A DNA stretch of 64,000 nt from Pseudomonas sp. L5B5 (GCF_020520285.1 NZ_CP084742.1:4340001-4404000), one strand, 5' to 3'; counted from the stretch's first letter, positions 15,641 to 25,624 are shown. Numbers and translations: made by a program. Notes: generated by a model not told the origin, from the letters alone.

Positions 15641-16900
15641 ATGGAGATGTTGGCTGCCGCGCGCCTGGGCGATGAAATCGCCCATGGTTTTGGTGTCGCG
15701 GCAATGGTGGCAGGAGCCGTTGTCGGTGCCTTGATCGGTGCTGCGGTAGTGGCTGCCACCGTGGCCACCGGTGGCGTGGCCCTGGCGATCATGGCGGGTT
15801 CGATTGCCGCTGGCGGCTTGTCGATGTTCCAGATCGTCAAGGGCCTGAGCACCATCTTCAATCTGCCCGAGCCCAGCACGGGGGTGCTGGTGGAAGGCAG
15901 CTTCAATGTCCGCATCAACCTGCGCAATGCCATGCGCGCCGGCCAGGACCACTCGTCCTCGTGCAGCGGCCTGCCGCTTAACCATCCCATCTGGCCGTTC
16001 CCGGTGCTGATCGCCGAAGGCAGCGTCAAGGTCACCATCAATGGCAAGCCGGCGGCGCGCCTGCAAAGCAAGATGGTCTGCGGCGCCCATATCAAGACCG
16101 GCAGCGAAAACACCTTCATTGGCGGGCCGACGGTGCAGGTGGCCTTCGTCCTGGATATCGAGGGCTGGCTGCATACCGGGCTCGAGATCCTGGGGCTGGT
16201 GGCGCTGGGGGCCGGCCTGGTGGTGGCGGCCATGGCCGGACTTGCGGCGCTGGCCGGGTTCGTGGTGATCGGCGGCGCCATGATGGGAGGCATGGAGTTG
16301 CTCGGGCAGTTGGGCGACAGGCTGGGCCCTGGTTATCGCGATCTGCTCCAGGGCGTGGCTGGCATGGCGATGCTGGGCTTGAGCCCGAAGATGGTGAAGA
16401 GCATCGAGGCGCCCCAGTTCAAGGCGGGTTTCAGCGAAGCGGACATCCTTGCCATTCCCAAGTACGATCGCCCCGATCCTTCCACCTATTTGAATCCGCG
16501 CTTCATTGCCCAGCACCTGGCGAAATTCGACAAGGGCGCCTCGCGCCTGATGACCAAGGCCAACCTGGACAAGTACGGCATTGGCCAGAAGGACGGCACC
16601 TCGTTCATTTCCCCCAGGCACGAGATCGACCAGCTCCTGGCCAGGACCAAGGGCGACAAGCAGGCGCTGGCGGATGCCCTGGGCCTGCCGGAGAAATTCT
16701 TCGAATCCGGTGGCGAACTGGTGCGTGTCGACCTGCCCAACCCCCGGGACCTCAACCTGCGCGTTCCCTCGGGTAACGAGGCGGGAGCCAATGCGGACTG
16801 GATCCCCGGTGGTAAGCTGCCCGAGGGTACCAGCGAGGCCGTGATCGATGCCGGGGGGCTCAAGACCAGCGACCTGGACTGGAAAATCCTCAACTTCTAA
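15641..16900 (+). CDS. T6SS effector, prePAAR-TM-PAAR-TM with C-terminal toxin domain (Tse6-like architecture)
   Basis: A 419-residue secreted toxin. The prePAAR motif AARLGDEIAH (residues 6-15; AARxxDxxxH) is followed by a first hydrophobic block (18-60). The PAAR domain (about 78-168) has candidate zinc ligands H104, C108, H115, C147 and H150. A second hydrophobic block (182-214) precedes a C-terminal toxin domain (about 280-419) with RVDLPNPRDLNLRVPSGNE and WIPGGKLPEGTSEAVID. Two membrane blocks around PAAR is the class that includes P. aeruginosa Tse6, and the Eag gene upstream and small gene downstream fit this. The toxin activity is not assigned. An NAD(P)-degrading activity as in Tse6 is one hypothesis. 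Confidence 0.88.
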   Translation: MEMLAAARLGDEIAHGFGVAAMVAGAVVGALIGAAVVAATVATGGVALAIMAGSIAAGGLSMFQIVKGLSTIFNLPEPSTGVLVEGSFNVRINLRNAMRAGQDHSSSCSGLPLNHPIWPFPVLIAEGSVKVTINGKPAARLQSKMVCGAHIKTGSENTFIGGPTVQVAFVLDIEGWLHTGLEILGLVALGAGLVVAAMAGLAALAGFVVIGGAMMGGMELLGQLGDRLGPGYRDLLQGVAGMAMLGLSPKMVKSIEAPQFKAGFSEADILAIPKYDRPDPSTYLNPRFIAQHLAKFDKGASRLMTKANLDKYGIGQKDGTSFISPRHEIDQLLARTKGDKQALADALGLPEKFFESGGELVRVDLPNPRDLNLRVPSGNEAGANADWIPGGKLPEGTSEAVIDAGGLKTSDLDWKILNF

Positions 16901-16908
16901 GGACCACT

Positions 16909-17172
16909 ATGAAATTCAACGATCTGTTCGTCAGCCGTGAAGAGATGTTCTCGATGGGCATCGAAGAAGTCTCCGGCCAGTACTACGTCTCCTTTCCGGT
17001 GAGCAACGGCATGGTCGATTACGAGGAGTACTACGCCATCGACCGGACGACGTTCGAACTGTTCGAGAAGAACTTGCAGGCGGCGTTGGAGTTCGTCACC
17101 CGGGCCAGGAAGCAGGAGCTGGACCATCTGCTGATCATCAAACCGGGCAAGAAGCGCGGTACGGCGATCTGA
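16909..17172 (+). CDS. Candidate cytosolic immunity protein for the PAAR effector
   Basis: An 87-residue soluble protein without signal peptide, starting 8 bases after the effector stop behind AAGGA. It has YYVSFPVSNGMVDYEEYYAI in the middle and a C-terminal HLLIIKPGKKRG. Small proteins with this VSNGxVDYEEYYxI pattern are, as far as I recall, often found beside polymorphic toxins. Lack of a signal peptide suggests that the toxin acts in the cytosol. Function is inferred from position. Confidence 0.75.
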   Translation: MKFNDLFVSREEMFSMGIEEVSGQYYVSFPVSNGMVDYEEYYAIDRTTFELFEKNLQAALEFVTRARKQELDHLLIIKPGKKRGTAI

Positions 17173-17212
17173 CTCGACGAGCGTCGCTCCTCAGCATTGT
17201 TTCGACAGGGCA

Positions 17213-17377
17213 TCACGCGCCGTTCGGCGCTGTCGAGCCCCAGCCCCTAGTCTCCCTTGAAGCCGGCAAGCCACAGCTGACAATCGGCGCAGTGCCCGGC
17301 GCCGGGCATTTGAGAATGTCGAGCGCAGCGTCCTGCAGTTCGCCGTCCGGTGGCTGGAACTGCAGTTCGTCGAGGCG
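17213..17377 (-). pseudogene. Possible coding remnant downstream of vgrG
   Basis: On the minus strand, a 54-codon open stretch reads LDELQFQPPDGELQDAALD and ends with a stop at 17213. It looks like normal Pseudomonas coding sequence but is preceded by an in-frame stop and has no start codon. It could be the tail of a gene lost from behind vgrG. It may also be chance in GC-rich DNA. Confidence 0.3.
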
Positions 17378-17404
17378 TCAGCTCAGACCCGGTGGGGCCT
17401 TGCA

Positions 17405-19342
17405 TCAGCCTTTGGCGGCAGGGAAGACGGCACTCACCTTGGCGGCGATGGTGGCTTGCACGCCCTGGCCCTCGGTGGTGGTGCCCGGGCCGCCGCCATT
17501 GTTCAGGTGCAGCACGCCGCCGGTATTGATCTGCGCGTCGCTGGAGGCGTGGACGCTGATGTTGACCCCGCACAGGTTGATCTCGCCGCTGGCGTTGAGT
17601 TCCAGGATGCTCGCGCCGCAGACCAGGCGCAGGCGCTGGCCGACTTCGATCACGTAGCTCTGGCCGATGCTGTCGAGCTTCTTCTGGCCCACCGCCAGTT
17701 CATCCACGTGCTTGACGATGCGCGTGCGCTTGTTGCCGATGGTCACGTACTCGTCGTGGCCGATGCTCTTGTTGCGGTTGTTGCCCACCGAGTGGCTCTC
17801 GTTGACCTCGACCACGATGTCCTGGTTGCGCTCGGCATGGATGTACAGCTGCTCGGCACCCTTCTTGTCCTCCATGCGGATTTCGTTGAAGTTCGCCGGC
17901 GAACCACCCTTGCTCGAGCGGCTTTTCATGCCGCTCTGGGTAGCATTGGCCGGCAGGTCGTAGGGCACGGTCTGCTCGGCGTTGTACACCCGGCCGGTGA
18001 TGATCGGGCGGTCGGGGTCACCCTCGAGGAAGCTGACGATGACTTCCTGGCCAATACGCGGGATCTGCATCGAGCCCCAATTCTTGCCGGCCCAGGCCTG
18101 GGACACGCGAATCCAGCAGGAGCTGTTTTCGTTGGACTGATCGTGGCGGTCCCAGTGGAAGTGCACCTTGACCCGGCCGTACTGGTCGGTCCAGATCTCC
18201 TCGCCGGAGGGCCCCACCACCCGCGCGGTCTGCGGGCCCTGGACCATGGGCTTGTGGGTGCTGGCCAGGGGGCGGAAGCTCTGCTGGGAATCGATGCAGG
18301 TCAGGTTGCTTTCGAACTGCGCCGAACCACCGCCCGCGCCGCTCTCCAGGCTTTCCTGGACCAGGTAGTAGCGGATGCCGACGATCAGGTATTCACGGTT
18401 CTGGTCCTGGCGGCTGAAGCCGCTGAGGCTGAACAGGTTGCCCACGCCCAGGCCCCGGGCATTGCCACTGAGCTCGATACGCTCGTGCAGGCTCTGCAGC
18501 GCCTCGATGCGAGTCTGGGCGTAGTGCTCGCCGTCGCTGCTTTGTACATAGGTGCCGGGGTAGTCATACAACGGATAGTCGCCGGCGGTGTGCGGACGCG
18601 GCATGGCCGAGCGCACGTCGATCCGCGCGCTGGGACGCTGGAAGTCGTAGTCGTTGAGCTCCAGCGAACCGGACTGGACTTCCTGGGCCAGGTGCCAGTC
18701 GAAAATGTGGTCGCGCTCGCGTTGTTGTTCATCCCGCGGGTAGTAGGGAACGGAAGCGTAGCCGGGCACGCTGCTGTGGGCGCCGTAGGCATCGGCGAGC
18801 ACCAGCACGTGGCGGTCCTTCTCGTGGCGGAAGAAGTAGTAGATGCCTTCCTGCTCCATCAACCGGCTGACGAAATCGAAGCTGCTCTCGCGGTACTGCA
18901 CGCAGTATTCCCACTCGCGATAGGGACGGCTCAGCGCGTCTTCGAAATCCGAGAAACCCAGGTCGCGAAACACCTGCTTGATGATCTGCGGAATGCTCAG
19001 GTTCTGGAAAATCCGGCAATCGGAGGTCCGGCTCAGCAGCCACAGCCAGGGCCGCAGCGTCACTTGGTAACTGGCGAACTGGCCGGTGTCGATGTTCTGG
19101 CTGCACCGGGCCACGATGCCATGGAAATACCGCTGGCCACCGCCGTCGAGCTGCACGCTCAGGCCCATGGGCTTGCCCAGCAGCTGGTTGAGGTCGATGG
19201 CCGCATCGCTGGAGGTCAGTTGCAGCTGGTAGTCGAACAGGCGTCCCAGCTCCTCGCTGCCGCCCATGTTCTTGAGCAACAGGACATCCGGTCCCAGCGG
19301 GCAGTTGACCTGTGCCAGTCGTGTGGATTGCTGAAATAACAT
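17405..19342 (-). CDS. vgrG: T6SS spike protein VgrG (TssI)
   Basis: Trimeric spike that sits on the Hcp tube and carries the PAAR effector. The 645-residue protein has the gp27-like N-terminal half (FDYQLQLTS, YREWEYCVQYRESSFDFVSRLMEQEGIYYFF) and the gp5-like OB and beta-helix half (GRVKVHFHWDR, WIRVSQAWAGKNWG, PRIGQEVIVSFLEGDPDRP). It ends soon after the beta-helix without an added enzymatic domain. The start MLFQQSTRLAQVN is preferred to an in-frame ATG 69 bases upstream. It is the last gene of the minus-strand wing and converges on the effector module. Confidence 0.97.
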   Translation of the reverse strand: MLFQQSTRLAQVNCPLGPDVLLLKNMGGSEELGRLFDYQLQLTSSDAAIDLNQLLGKPMGLSVQLDGGGQRYFHGIVARCSQNIDTGQFASYQVTLRPWLWLLSRTSDCRIFQNLSIPQIIKQVFRDLGFSDFEDALSRPYREWEYCVQYRESSFDFVSRLMEQEGIYYFFRHEKDRHVLVLADAYGAHSSVPGYASVPYYPRDEQQRERDHIFDWHLAQEVQSGSLELNDYDFQRPSARIDVRSAMPRPHTAGDYPLYDYPGTYVQSSDGEHYAQTRIEALQSLHERIELSGNARGLGVGNLFSLSGFSRQDQNREYLIVGIRYYLVQESLESGAGGGSAQFESNLTCIDSQQSFRPLASTHKPMVQGPQTARVVGPSGEEIWTDQYGRVKVHFHWDRHDQSNENSSCWIRVSQAWAGKNWGSMQIPRIGQEVIVSFLEGDPDRPIITGRVYNAEQTVPYDLPANATQSGMKSRSSKGGSPANFNEIRMEDKKGAEQLYIHAERNQDIVVEVNESHSVGNNRNKSIGHDEYVTIGNKRTRIVKHVDELAVGQKKLDSIGQSYVIEVGQRLRLVCGASILELNASGEINLCGVNISVHASSDAQINTGGVLHLNNGGGPGTTTEGQGVQATIAAKVSAVFPAAKG

Positions 19343-19382
19343 CGTCAGTCTCGTTGAATGCTGAAAGGGCCGACCTGCTGCC

Positions 19383-19487
19383 CCTGTAGCCGCTGCCGCA
19401 GGCTGCGACAAGGCCCGAAGGGCCTTGCGGGACCTGAAACGCGCGACCGCTTCGCGGTCGTACGCAGCCTTCGGCAGCGGCTACAGG
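19383..19487. repeat. REPIN between clpV and vgrG
   Basis: A perfect 16-bp inverted repeat, CCTGTAGCCGCTGCCG at 19383-19398 and its complement at 19472-19487, encloses two further hairpins (AAGGCCC/GGGCCTT type and CGACCGC-TTC-GCGGTCG). It starts 12 bases after the clpV stop. Confidence 0.88.
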
Positions 19488-19498
19488 GTGCGCGGCGG

Positions 19499-22174
19499 TC
19501 AGGCCTGCTCGCTGAAGTCGTAGTGCAGTTCGTTGTCCCGCTGGCTGATGCGCACCCCGGCCAGGGCCTTGCCTTCGAGCATGCGCGTGAGGAACTCGCG
19601 GCTCATGTCCGGCAGCAGGCTGTTGGTCAGGATGGCGTCGATCATGCGGCCACCGCTTTCGGTTTCGGTGCAGCGCGAGACGATCAGGTCGATGACGGCA
19701 TCGTCGAAGTCGAATGGCACCTTGTGGGTGCTTTCCACGCGCTTCTTGATCCGCCCCAGCTGCAGGCGGGTGATGGCCTTGAGCATCTCGTCGCTCAGCG
19801 GGTAGTAGGGGATGGTCACCAGGCGGCCCAGCAGTGCCGGCGGGAAGATCTCCAGCAGCGGCTGGCGCAGGGCCTTGGCGATCTCTTCCGGCTCCGGTAC
19901 GTCCTGCGGGTTCTTGCAGACGTTGGCGATCAGCTCGGTGCCCGCGTTGGTGGTGAGCAGGATCAGGGTGTTCTTGAAGTCAATCATGCGCCCTTCGCCG
20001 TCTTCCATGACGCCCTTGTCGAACACCTGGAAGAACATCTCGTGCACGTCCGGGTGGGCTTTCTCCACCTCGTCCAGCAGCACCACGCTGTAGGGTTTGC
20101 GCCGCACCGCTTCGGTGAGCACGCCGCCTTCGCCGTAGCCGACGTAGCCGGGCGGGGCACCCTTGAGGGTGGACACGGTGTGGGCTTCCTGGAACTCGCT
20201 CATGTTGATGGTGATGACGTTCTGTTCACCGCCGTACATGGCTTCGGCCAGGGCCAGGGCGGTCTCGGTCTTGCCGACCCCGGAGGTGCCGGCCAGCATG
20301 AACACGCCGATCGGCTTGTTGGGGTTGTCCAGGCCCGCGCGGGAGGTCTGGATGCGCTTGGCGATCATCTGCAGGGCGTGGTCCTGGCCGATGATGCGCT
20401 TCTTCAGGTGCTGATCGAGGTTGAGCACGGTTTCCAGTTCGTTGCGGGCCATGCGTCCGACCGGAATGCCGGTCCAGTCGGCAACCACCGAGGCCACCGC
20501 CTGGTAGTCCACGGTCGGCAGGATCAGCGGGCTTTCGCCTTGCAGGGTGCTCAGGCGCTGCTGCAAGTCCACCAGCTTCTCTCGCAGGTCGTGGCTGTCG
20601 TCGCCAGCGTCGCTGTCGACCACGCCCACGTTGTCGCGCAGCTGGGCACGGGTGGCCAGCAGCTCATCCACCAGGGTCTTTTCCTCGCTCCAGCGGCTTT
20701 CCAGCTCGGCCAGGCGTTCGCGCTCGGCGGCCAGCAGGTTCTCGCTGTTGACCTGGCGCTGGCCGATGGCAACGCCGATCGCCTGTTCCCGGGCGATGAT
20801 CTGCAGCTCGATTTCCAGGGCCTCGATGCGCCGACGGCTGTCATCCACTTCGGCCGGCACGGCATGCAGGCTGATGGCGACCCGGGCGCAGGCGGTGTCC
20901 AGCAGGCTCACCGACTTGTCCGGCAACTGGCGCGCCGGAATGTAGCGATGGGACAGCTTGACCGCCGCTTCCAGGGCCTCGTCTAGGATCTGCACCTGGT
21001 GATGCTGTTCCATGGTCGAGGCCACGCCGCGCATCATCAGCAGCGCCTTGTCTTCCGAAGGCTCGGCCACTTGCACCACCTGGAAGCGCCGGGTCAGGGC
21101 CGGGTCCTTCTCGATGTGCTTCTTGTACTCGGCCCAGGTGGTGGCGGCCACGGTACGCAGGGTGCCGCGGGCCAGGGCCGGCTTGAGCAGATTGGCCGCG
21201 TCGCCGGTGCCGGCGGCGCCACCGGCACCTACCAGGGTGTGGGCTTCGTCGATGAACAGGATGATCGGCTTGGGCGAGGCCTGGACGTCCTCGATGACCT
21301 GGCGCAGGCGCTGTTCGAACTCGCCTTTCATGCTGGCGCCGGCCTGCAGCAGGCCGACGTCGAGGCTGCGCAGTTCGACGTCCTTGAGCGCAGGTGGGAC
21401 GTCGCCGGCGACGATGCGCAGGGCGAAACCTTCGACCACCGCGGTCTTGCCCACCCCGGCTTCGCCGGTGAGGATCGGGTTGTTCTGCCGGCGGCGCATG
21501 AGGATGTCCACCAGCTGGCGGATCTCTTCGTCACGGCCGACGATGGGGTCGAGCTTGCCGTTGCGGGCCTGCTCGGTGAGGTCGACGGTGAAGCGCTTGA
21601 GGGCTTCCTGCTTGCCCAGGGCGCTGGGGGCCATGGCGCCGCTGGCCTCGCCAGGCACCGCGCCGGCATTGAAGCCATCGCTGGCGGCCAGGGCGTTTTC
21701 CGGCGAGTCGCCGATGTATTCGTCGAAGCGTTCGGCCAGGGTCTCGACCTTGATCTTGTCGAACTCCCTGGACAGCCCCAGCAGCGCATGGCGCAGGCTC
21801 GGGGTCTTGAGGATGCCGATCACCAGGTAGCCGGTGCGGACCTGGCTCTCGCCGAACATCAGGCTGCCGTAGACCCAGCCGCGCTCTACCGCTTCCTCGA
21901 CGTGGGACGACAGGTCGGTGATCGAAGTCGAGCCCCGGGGCAGGCGGTCCAGGGCCTCGGTCAGGTCCTTGGCCAGGCGCGCCGGCTCCAGGTTGAACTG
22001 GCGGATGATGCGGTGCAGGTCCGAGTCCTGCAGCTGCAGCAACTGGTGGAACCAGTGGGCCAGTTCCACATAGGGGTTGCCCCGCAACTTGCAGAAGACC
22101 GTGGCGGCTTCGATGGCTTTGTAGGCAACGCTGTTGAGTTTGCCGAACAGCGCCGCGCGACTGATTTCACCCAT
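19499..22174 (-). CDS. clpV: T6SS AAA+ ATPase ClpV (TssH)
   Basis: Hexameric unfoldase that disassembles the contracted TssBC sheath for reuse. The 891-residue protein has an N-terminal Clp repeat domain, a first AAA module with Walker A GEAGVGKTAVVEG, a coiled-coil middle domain, and a second AAA module with GTSGVGKTETALALAE and Walker B VVLLDEVEKAH. The start MGEISRAALFGKL is the family start; an in-frame extension of 25 codons lies inside tssG. It overlaps the tssG end by 8 bases. Confidence 0.97.
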   Translation of the reverse strand: MGEISRAALFGKLNSVAYKAIEAATVFCKLRGNPYVELAHWFHQLLQLQDSDLHRIIRQFNLEPARLAKDLTEALDRLPRGSTSITDLSSHVEEAVERGWVYGSLMFGESQVRTGYLVIGILKTPSLRHALLGLSREFDKIKVETLAERFDEYIGDSPENALAASDGFNAGAVPGEASGAMAPSALGKQEALKRFTVDLTEQARNGKLDPIVGRDEEIRQLVDILMRRRQNNPILTGEAGVGKTAVVEGFALRIVAGDVPPALKDVELRSLDVGLLQAGASMKGEFEQRLRQVIEDVQASPKPIILFIDEAHTLVGAGGAAGTGDAANLLKPALARGTLRTVAATTWAEYKKHIEKDPALTRRFQVVQVAEPSEDKALLMMRGVASTMEQHHQVQILDEALEAAVKLSHRYIPARQLPDKSVSLLDTACARVAISLHAVPAEVDDSRRRIEALEIELQIIAREQAIGVAIGQRQVNSENLLAAERERLAELESRWSEEKTLVDELLATRAQLRDNVGVVDSDAGDDSHDLREKLVDLQQRLSTLQGESPLILPTVDYQAVASVVADWTGIPVGRMARNELETVLNLDQHLKKRIIGQDHALQMIAKRIQTSRAGLDNPNKPIGVFMLAGTSGVGKTETALALAEAMYGGEQNVITINMSEFQEAHTVSTLKGAPPGYVGYGEGGVLTEAVRRKPYSVVLLDEVEKAHPDVHEMFFQVFDKGVMEDGEGRMIDFKNTLILLTTNAGTELIANVCKNPQDVPEPEEIAKALRQPLLEIFPPALLGRLVTIPYYPLSDEMLKAITRLQLGRIKKRVESTHKVPFDFDDAVIDLIVSRCTETESGGRMIDAILTNSLLPDMSREFLTRMLEGKALAGVRISQRDNELHYDFSEQA

Positions 22175-23219
22175 GCTCTGTGCTCCTTGGTGTTTGTGAG
22201 GTAGTGGCCTGATCGGCGTAGTGCCGGGCCAGAATGAGGTCCTTGGCATCGCTGCCGGGTTGGCCGAGCCAGGTGTTGAAACCCAGGCGCTGGCGGCCGT
22301 TGAGCTGCAGCTTGGGGACTTCGGCCTGGAGCAGGACCAGGTTCAGGTCCCAGTCCAGTTCGTGCCCCAGGTATTCGGCGACCCAGGCCACCAGCTCCTT
22401 GAACTGCTGGCCGTCGGGCAGCATTCCCAGGTAATCGTCCAGCTTCAGCGGGCCGAGGCAGATGCGGAATTTGTGCTGGCGGTCCCAGACATGGCTGCCC
22501 AGGCAGAAGTCCACGCCCAGCCGGTGGGCCTGGACGCCGACCCGGCTGCGCTCGGGCAGTTCCAGCCACTGGCCGACGTATTCCTCGATGGTCACCGGCA
22601 GGCCGAAATACTCGCCGATGATTGCCCGCAGGCCATCGGGGTAGCGGGTCTGGGCCGCCAGGTGGCCGCTGTAGTGCAGCTTGGCGGTGTCGGGTATCAG
22701 CCCCTGCTTGAGCAGGCTGGGCATGCCCCGGCCGCTCAAGGCCGCCAGGCGCGCCGACCAGTAGTCGTCGTCTGGACGGTCGTGGCTGACGGTCGGCCGG
22801 GCTTCGGCCCAGGCGCGGTAGAACAGGCTCAGCAGGCGATGGTGGAACACATCCAGGAAACGCTTGCTGGTGCTGTCGGCATTGTTGCGCTGGCGTTCGC
22901 GCACGTATTCGGTGAAGTGCAGCGGCATCGGCCCGTTGGGGCCGCCCAGGCCGAAGAAGAACTGTTCCAGGCGGGTGCTGCTGCCATCGTTGCCCGGGGT
23001 GATCGAGGCCAGCGTCGCGGGAGCGAAGGTGCAGTCGGCCTGTTGTCCCAGGCGCAGGGGATCGTCTGCCAGGCGCAGGGAGTGACCGAAGCGCGGCAGT
23101 TGCGGCGACAGGCATTCGATACGCCGCAGGGCCTGGAAGAAGTCGTACTCCCAGGGCTCGGCGTGCATCGCCGCCAGCGTATTCAAAGAGTCGGACGACG
23201 TCCGGGCTTGGCTTTCCAT
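22167..23219 (-). CDS. tssG: T6SS baseplate protein TssG
   Basis: Baseplate wedge component of 350 residues. The N-terminal signature EPWEYDFFQALRRIECL and the central FFFGLGGPNGPMPLHFTEYVRER are those of the TssG (VasB/ImpH) family. The start at 23219 overlaps tssF by 37 bases; a Met at residue 18 would remove the overlap but would cut the usual N-terminus. The end overlaps clpV by 8 bases. Confidence 0.95.
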   Translation of the reverse strand: MESQARTSSDSLNTLAAMHAEPWEYDFFQALRRIECLSPQLPRFGHSLRLADDPLRLGQQADCTFAPATLASITPGNDGSSTRLEQFFFGLGGPNGPMPLHFTEYVRERQRNNADSTSKRFLDVFHHRLLSLFYRAWAEARPTVSHDRPDDDYWSARLAALSGRGMPSLLKQGLIPDTAKLHYSGHLAAQTRYPDGLRAIIGEYFGLPVTIEEYVGQWLELPERSRVGVQAHRLGVDFCLGSHVWDRQHKFRICLGPLKLDDYLGMLPDGQQFKELVAWVAEYLGHELDWDLNLVLLQAEVPKLQLNGRQRLGFNTWLGQPGSDAKDLILARHYADQATTSQTPRSTEHG

Positions 23220-25042
23220 CGCATGATCTCGCCGCGTTCGGTGGTACGGATCACCGTCTCGGTAAAACTGTTGATCGACACGTAGCGTGCCAGGAAGCGT
23301 TCGAACACCGCGCCGAGCAGGAACACCCCGGTGCCGCGGAACGCGTTTTCATCGAACTCCAGGGTGATCTCCAGGCCGCGGCCGAAGACGATCGGCCCGG
23401 GCATCGGCAGGCGCCGGGTCACGGCCTTGCTGCTGACCTCGCGCAGGCCTTCGATCTGCAATTGCAGGGCTGCGTCATTGCTGTCGCCATACAGCCGCAG
23501 CAATTCGCGCAGGGCCGCCGCGCCCTGGCCCTGTTCGCTCAACGACAGGTAGTTCAGCGACAGCTGGCTGATCAGGCGCCAGGCCTTGCCGTCGTGGGCA
23601 TGGCTGGGACGTGGCCGGCTCGGCCCGGCGAGGCAGCGGATGGCCTGTACCGGGGCACTGTCGGCCAGGGTGAAGTCGGTCTTGCCGCTGCCTGCGTTCA
23701 TGAACAGCGGCAGGTCGCGGTTGGTGCACAGGGCGCCGACGCCGAGCTGGCGCAGGTCATGGCGATAGGGCGCCTGCTGGCTGTCCACCAGGCTGACGAA
23801 GGATTCGCTGCCGATGTAGGTCGAGCGCGGGCCGTTGCGTCGCTGGTCGCTGGACAGCACGCGTGGCTCGCGGCGCAGGATGTAGTAGGCCTGGTCGCGG
23901 CCGTAGCGTGAGGGATCGCGTACCGCGTAGAACGGCAGGAACGGCTGTTCCGGCCCGGTGCCGTGGCCGCTCAGGGCGCTCAGCGAATGAACCTCGTAGT
24001 CCATCGGCCGGGTACGGTCGGCGATCACGTGGTGCTCGTTGACCCGGTCGGACAGGTGGATACGGTCCAGGCGCTTGGGGAACAGGTTGATCGCCGGGGT
24101 GCAGAAGGGCACGAACTGCTGGGTGCCGACGCTGCCTTCCAGGCTTTGCTCGAAGCGCTCGAACAGCACGATCAGCTCCAGTTCCTGACCGGCGCAACGC
24201 TGGACCGCACGGCCCAGCTGGGTGAACTCGACGAAGAGGAACCGGTTGGGCAGGGCGAAGTATTCCTGCAACAGGCGGTAGCCCTGGAAGGCCTGGGGCA
24301 CCACGGGCAGCGCTGCATCGCGGTCGTCGAAACCGCGCGAACGCAGGGCGTCCAGGGGCAGGCGCTCGACCCAGTCGCCGCCCGGGGCCCGGGCAAAGAT
24401 CGCGCAGGCGTTGCCCAGCAACTGTTCGTAAAGGCGAAACGGCAGCTCGTCGTTGCCGTTCAGGTACAGCGGCAACTCGTCCAGGGCCAGGCTGTTGAAG
24501 GGCAGTTCGGCACCGGTGCGCAGGGTCAGGCGCAGGCCGGCCTTGGCCTTGGGCTCGCTGGCGGCCAGGCGTCCGAGCACCGCTGTCGGGTTGCCGAAGT
24601 ACTCAGCCTGGCTGACTTTCAGTGGCCACAGGGTCACGGGGTGGGCGGTGCGGTACTCGCAGCACGTCTGGGTGTCGCGGCCCAGTGCCGCACGCAGGCT
24701 GGTATCGCGCTCCAGGGTGAAGCCGCTGCTCAGGCTGCCTTCGTCGGGATCGGCCTGCAGTTGCACCACGGTCATCGACGGGGTCGGCGCCAGGTAGTGC
24801 GGGTAGGCGATCTCCAGCAGGTTGTGGGTGAAGGTCGGGTACTCGGCGTCGAGCTTGAGCTGCACCCGTGCAGTCAGGTAGGCGAAACCTTCCAGCAGGC
24901 GCTCGACATAGGGGTCGGCGCAGTCCATCCCCGACAGGGTCAGGCGGCTGGCGATCTTCGGGAATTCCTTGGCGAACTCCGCGGCGCTTTCGCGCACGTG
25001 GTGCAGTTCCTGGTTGTACAGCTCCAGCAGGCGCGGGTTCAT
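23183..25042 (-). CDS. tssF: T6SS baseplate protein TssF
   Basis: Large baseplate wedge protein, 619 residues, of the VasA/ImpG family. It begins [20 protein letters not shown] with [15 protein letters not shown] and [18 protein letters not shown], as usual. The start overlaps the tssE stop by 4 bases (ATGA); the longer frame upstream lies within tssE. With TssG and TssK it forms the baseplate that docks to TssJLM. Confidence 0.96.
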   Translation of the reverse strand: MNPRLLELYNQELHHVRESAAEFAKEFPKIASRLTLSGMDCADPYVERLLEGFAYLTARVQLKLDAEYPTFTHNLLEIAYPHYLAPTPSMTVVQLQADPDEGSLSSGFTLERDTSLRAALGRDTQTCCEYRTAHPVTLWPLKVSQAEYFGNPTAVLGRLAASEPKAKAGLRLTLRTGAELPFNSLALDELPLYLNGNDELPFRLYEQLLGNACAIFARAPGGDWVERLPLDALRSRGFDDRDAALPVVPQAFQGYRLLQEYFALPNRFLFVEFTQLGRAVQRCAGQELELIVLFERFEQSLEGSVGTQQFVPFCTPAINLFPKRLDRIHLSDRVNEHHVIADRTRPMDYEVHSLSALSGHGTGPEQPFLPFYAVRDPSRYGRDQAYYILRREPRVLSSDQRRNGPRSTYIGSESFVSLVDSQQAPYRHDLRQLGVGALCTNRDLPLFMNAGSGKTDFTLADSAPVQAIRCLAGPSRPRPSHAHDGKAWRLISQLSLNYLSLSEQGQGAAALRELLRLYGDSNDAALQLQIEGLREVSSKAVTRRLPMPGPIVFGRGLEITLEFDENAFRGTGVFLLGAVFERFLARYVSINSFTETVIRTTERGEIMRWKAKPGRRPTL

Positions 25043-25554
25043 GAGCGCCTCCGGGAATCGCCCTGGACCACCCGGACGTGCCCGGACTCCAGGTCCATGT
25101 CGGTTTGCAGCAGCAGGCGCAGGGGCATCGGCTGGGCCCACAGGTCGCCTTCGATCTCGAAGCTCAGGGCGTTGTGGTTCATCTCGCCGGGCGCAGTGCG
25201 CGCGCGGACCCTCAGGGTGCTGCGCAGGATCCTCGGTTCATAGGTGGCGATGGCCTGGTGGATCAGGTTTTCCAGGGCCGGGATATCGATGCTCGACGCG
25301 CTGTAGCCAGCCAGGGCGGGTAGTCCGTAGTTGACCACCGAGGAGCCGGCGGGGGTATGCAGGGTAGCGTCGGCTTCGAGCAATGAGGTGGTGTTGAGCA
25401 GCCAGGCCAGGTCGCGCAGTACCGAAGCCTTGAGCTGGCTCAGGGACAACACGCGTTTGTCGGGGCTTTCTTTCAGGTTGCCGGGGTCGTCGTCGGTCAG
25501 ACGATCCAGCAGGGAAGGTTGCAAGCGATCGCGGGCGGCGATGTCGGTTACCAA
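25039..25554 (-). CDS. tssE: T6SS baseplate protein TssE (gp25-like)
   Basis: gp25/lysozyme-like baseplate hub protein, 171 residues. It has [15 protein letters not shown] near the N-terminus and the gp25 fold motif [37 protein letters not shown]. The end overlaps the tssF start. In the P. aeruginosa H1 cluster a tagJ gene precedes tssE; here the gap to hcp holds only a REP repeat. Confidence 0.95.
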   Translation of the reverse strand: MVTDIAARDRLQPSLLDRLTDDDPGNLKESPDKRVLSLSQLKASVLRDLAWLLNTTSLLEADATLHTPAGSSVVNYGLPALAGYSASSIDIPALENLIHQAIATYEPRILRSTLRVRARTAPGEMNHNALSFEIEGDLWAQPMPLRLLLQTDMDLESGHVRVVQGDSRRRS

Positions 25555-25624
25555 GGGGTTCGCTCCAGGATCGGATTGCGCAGGCAGAACGTCAGGTAAA
25601 TGGATGCAGCCTCAAACGCACAAG

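Noticed and set aside
17456..22204. Long plus-strand open frames across vgrG and clpV
   Set aside because: They are antisense to clear VgrG and ClpV genes, and their translations are low-complexity His/Val/Gln-rich strings.
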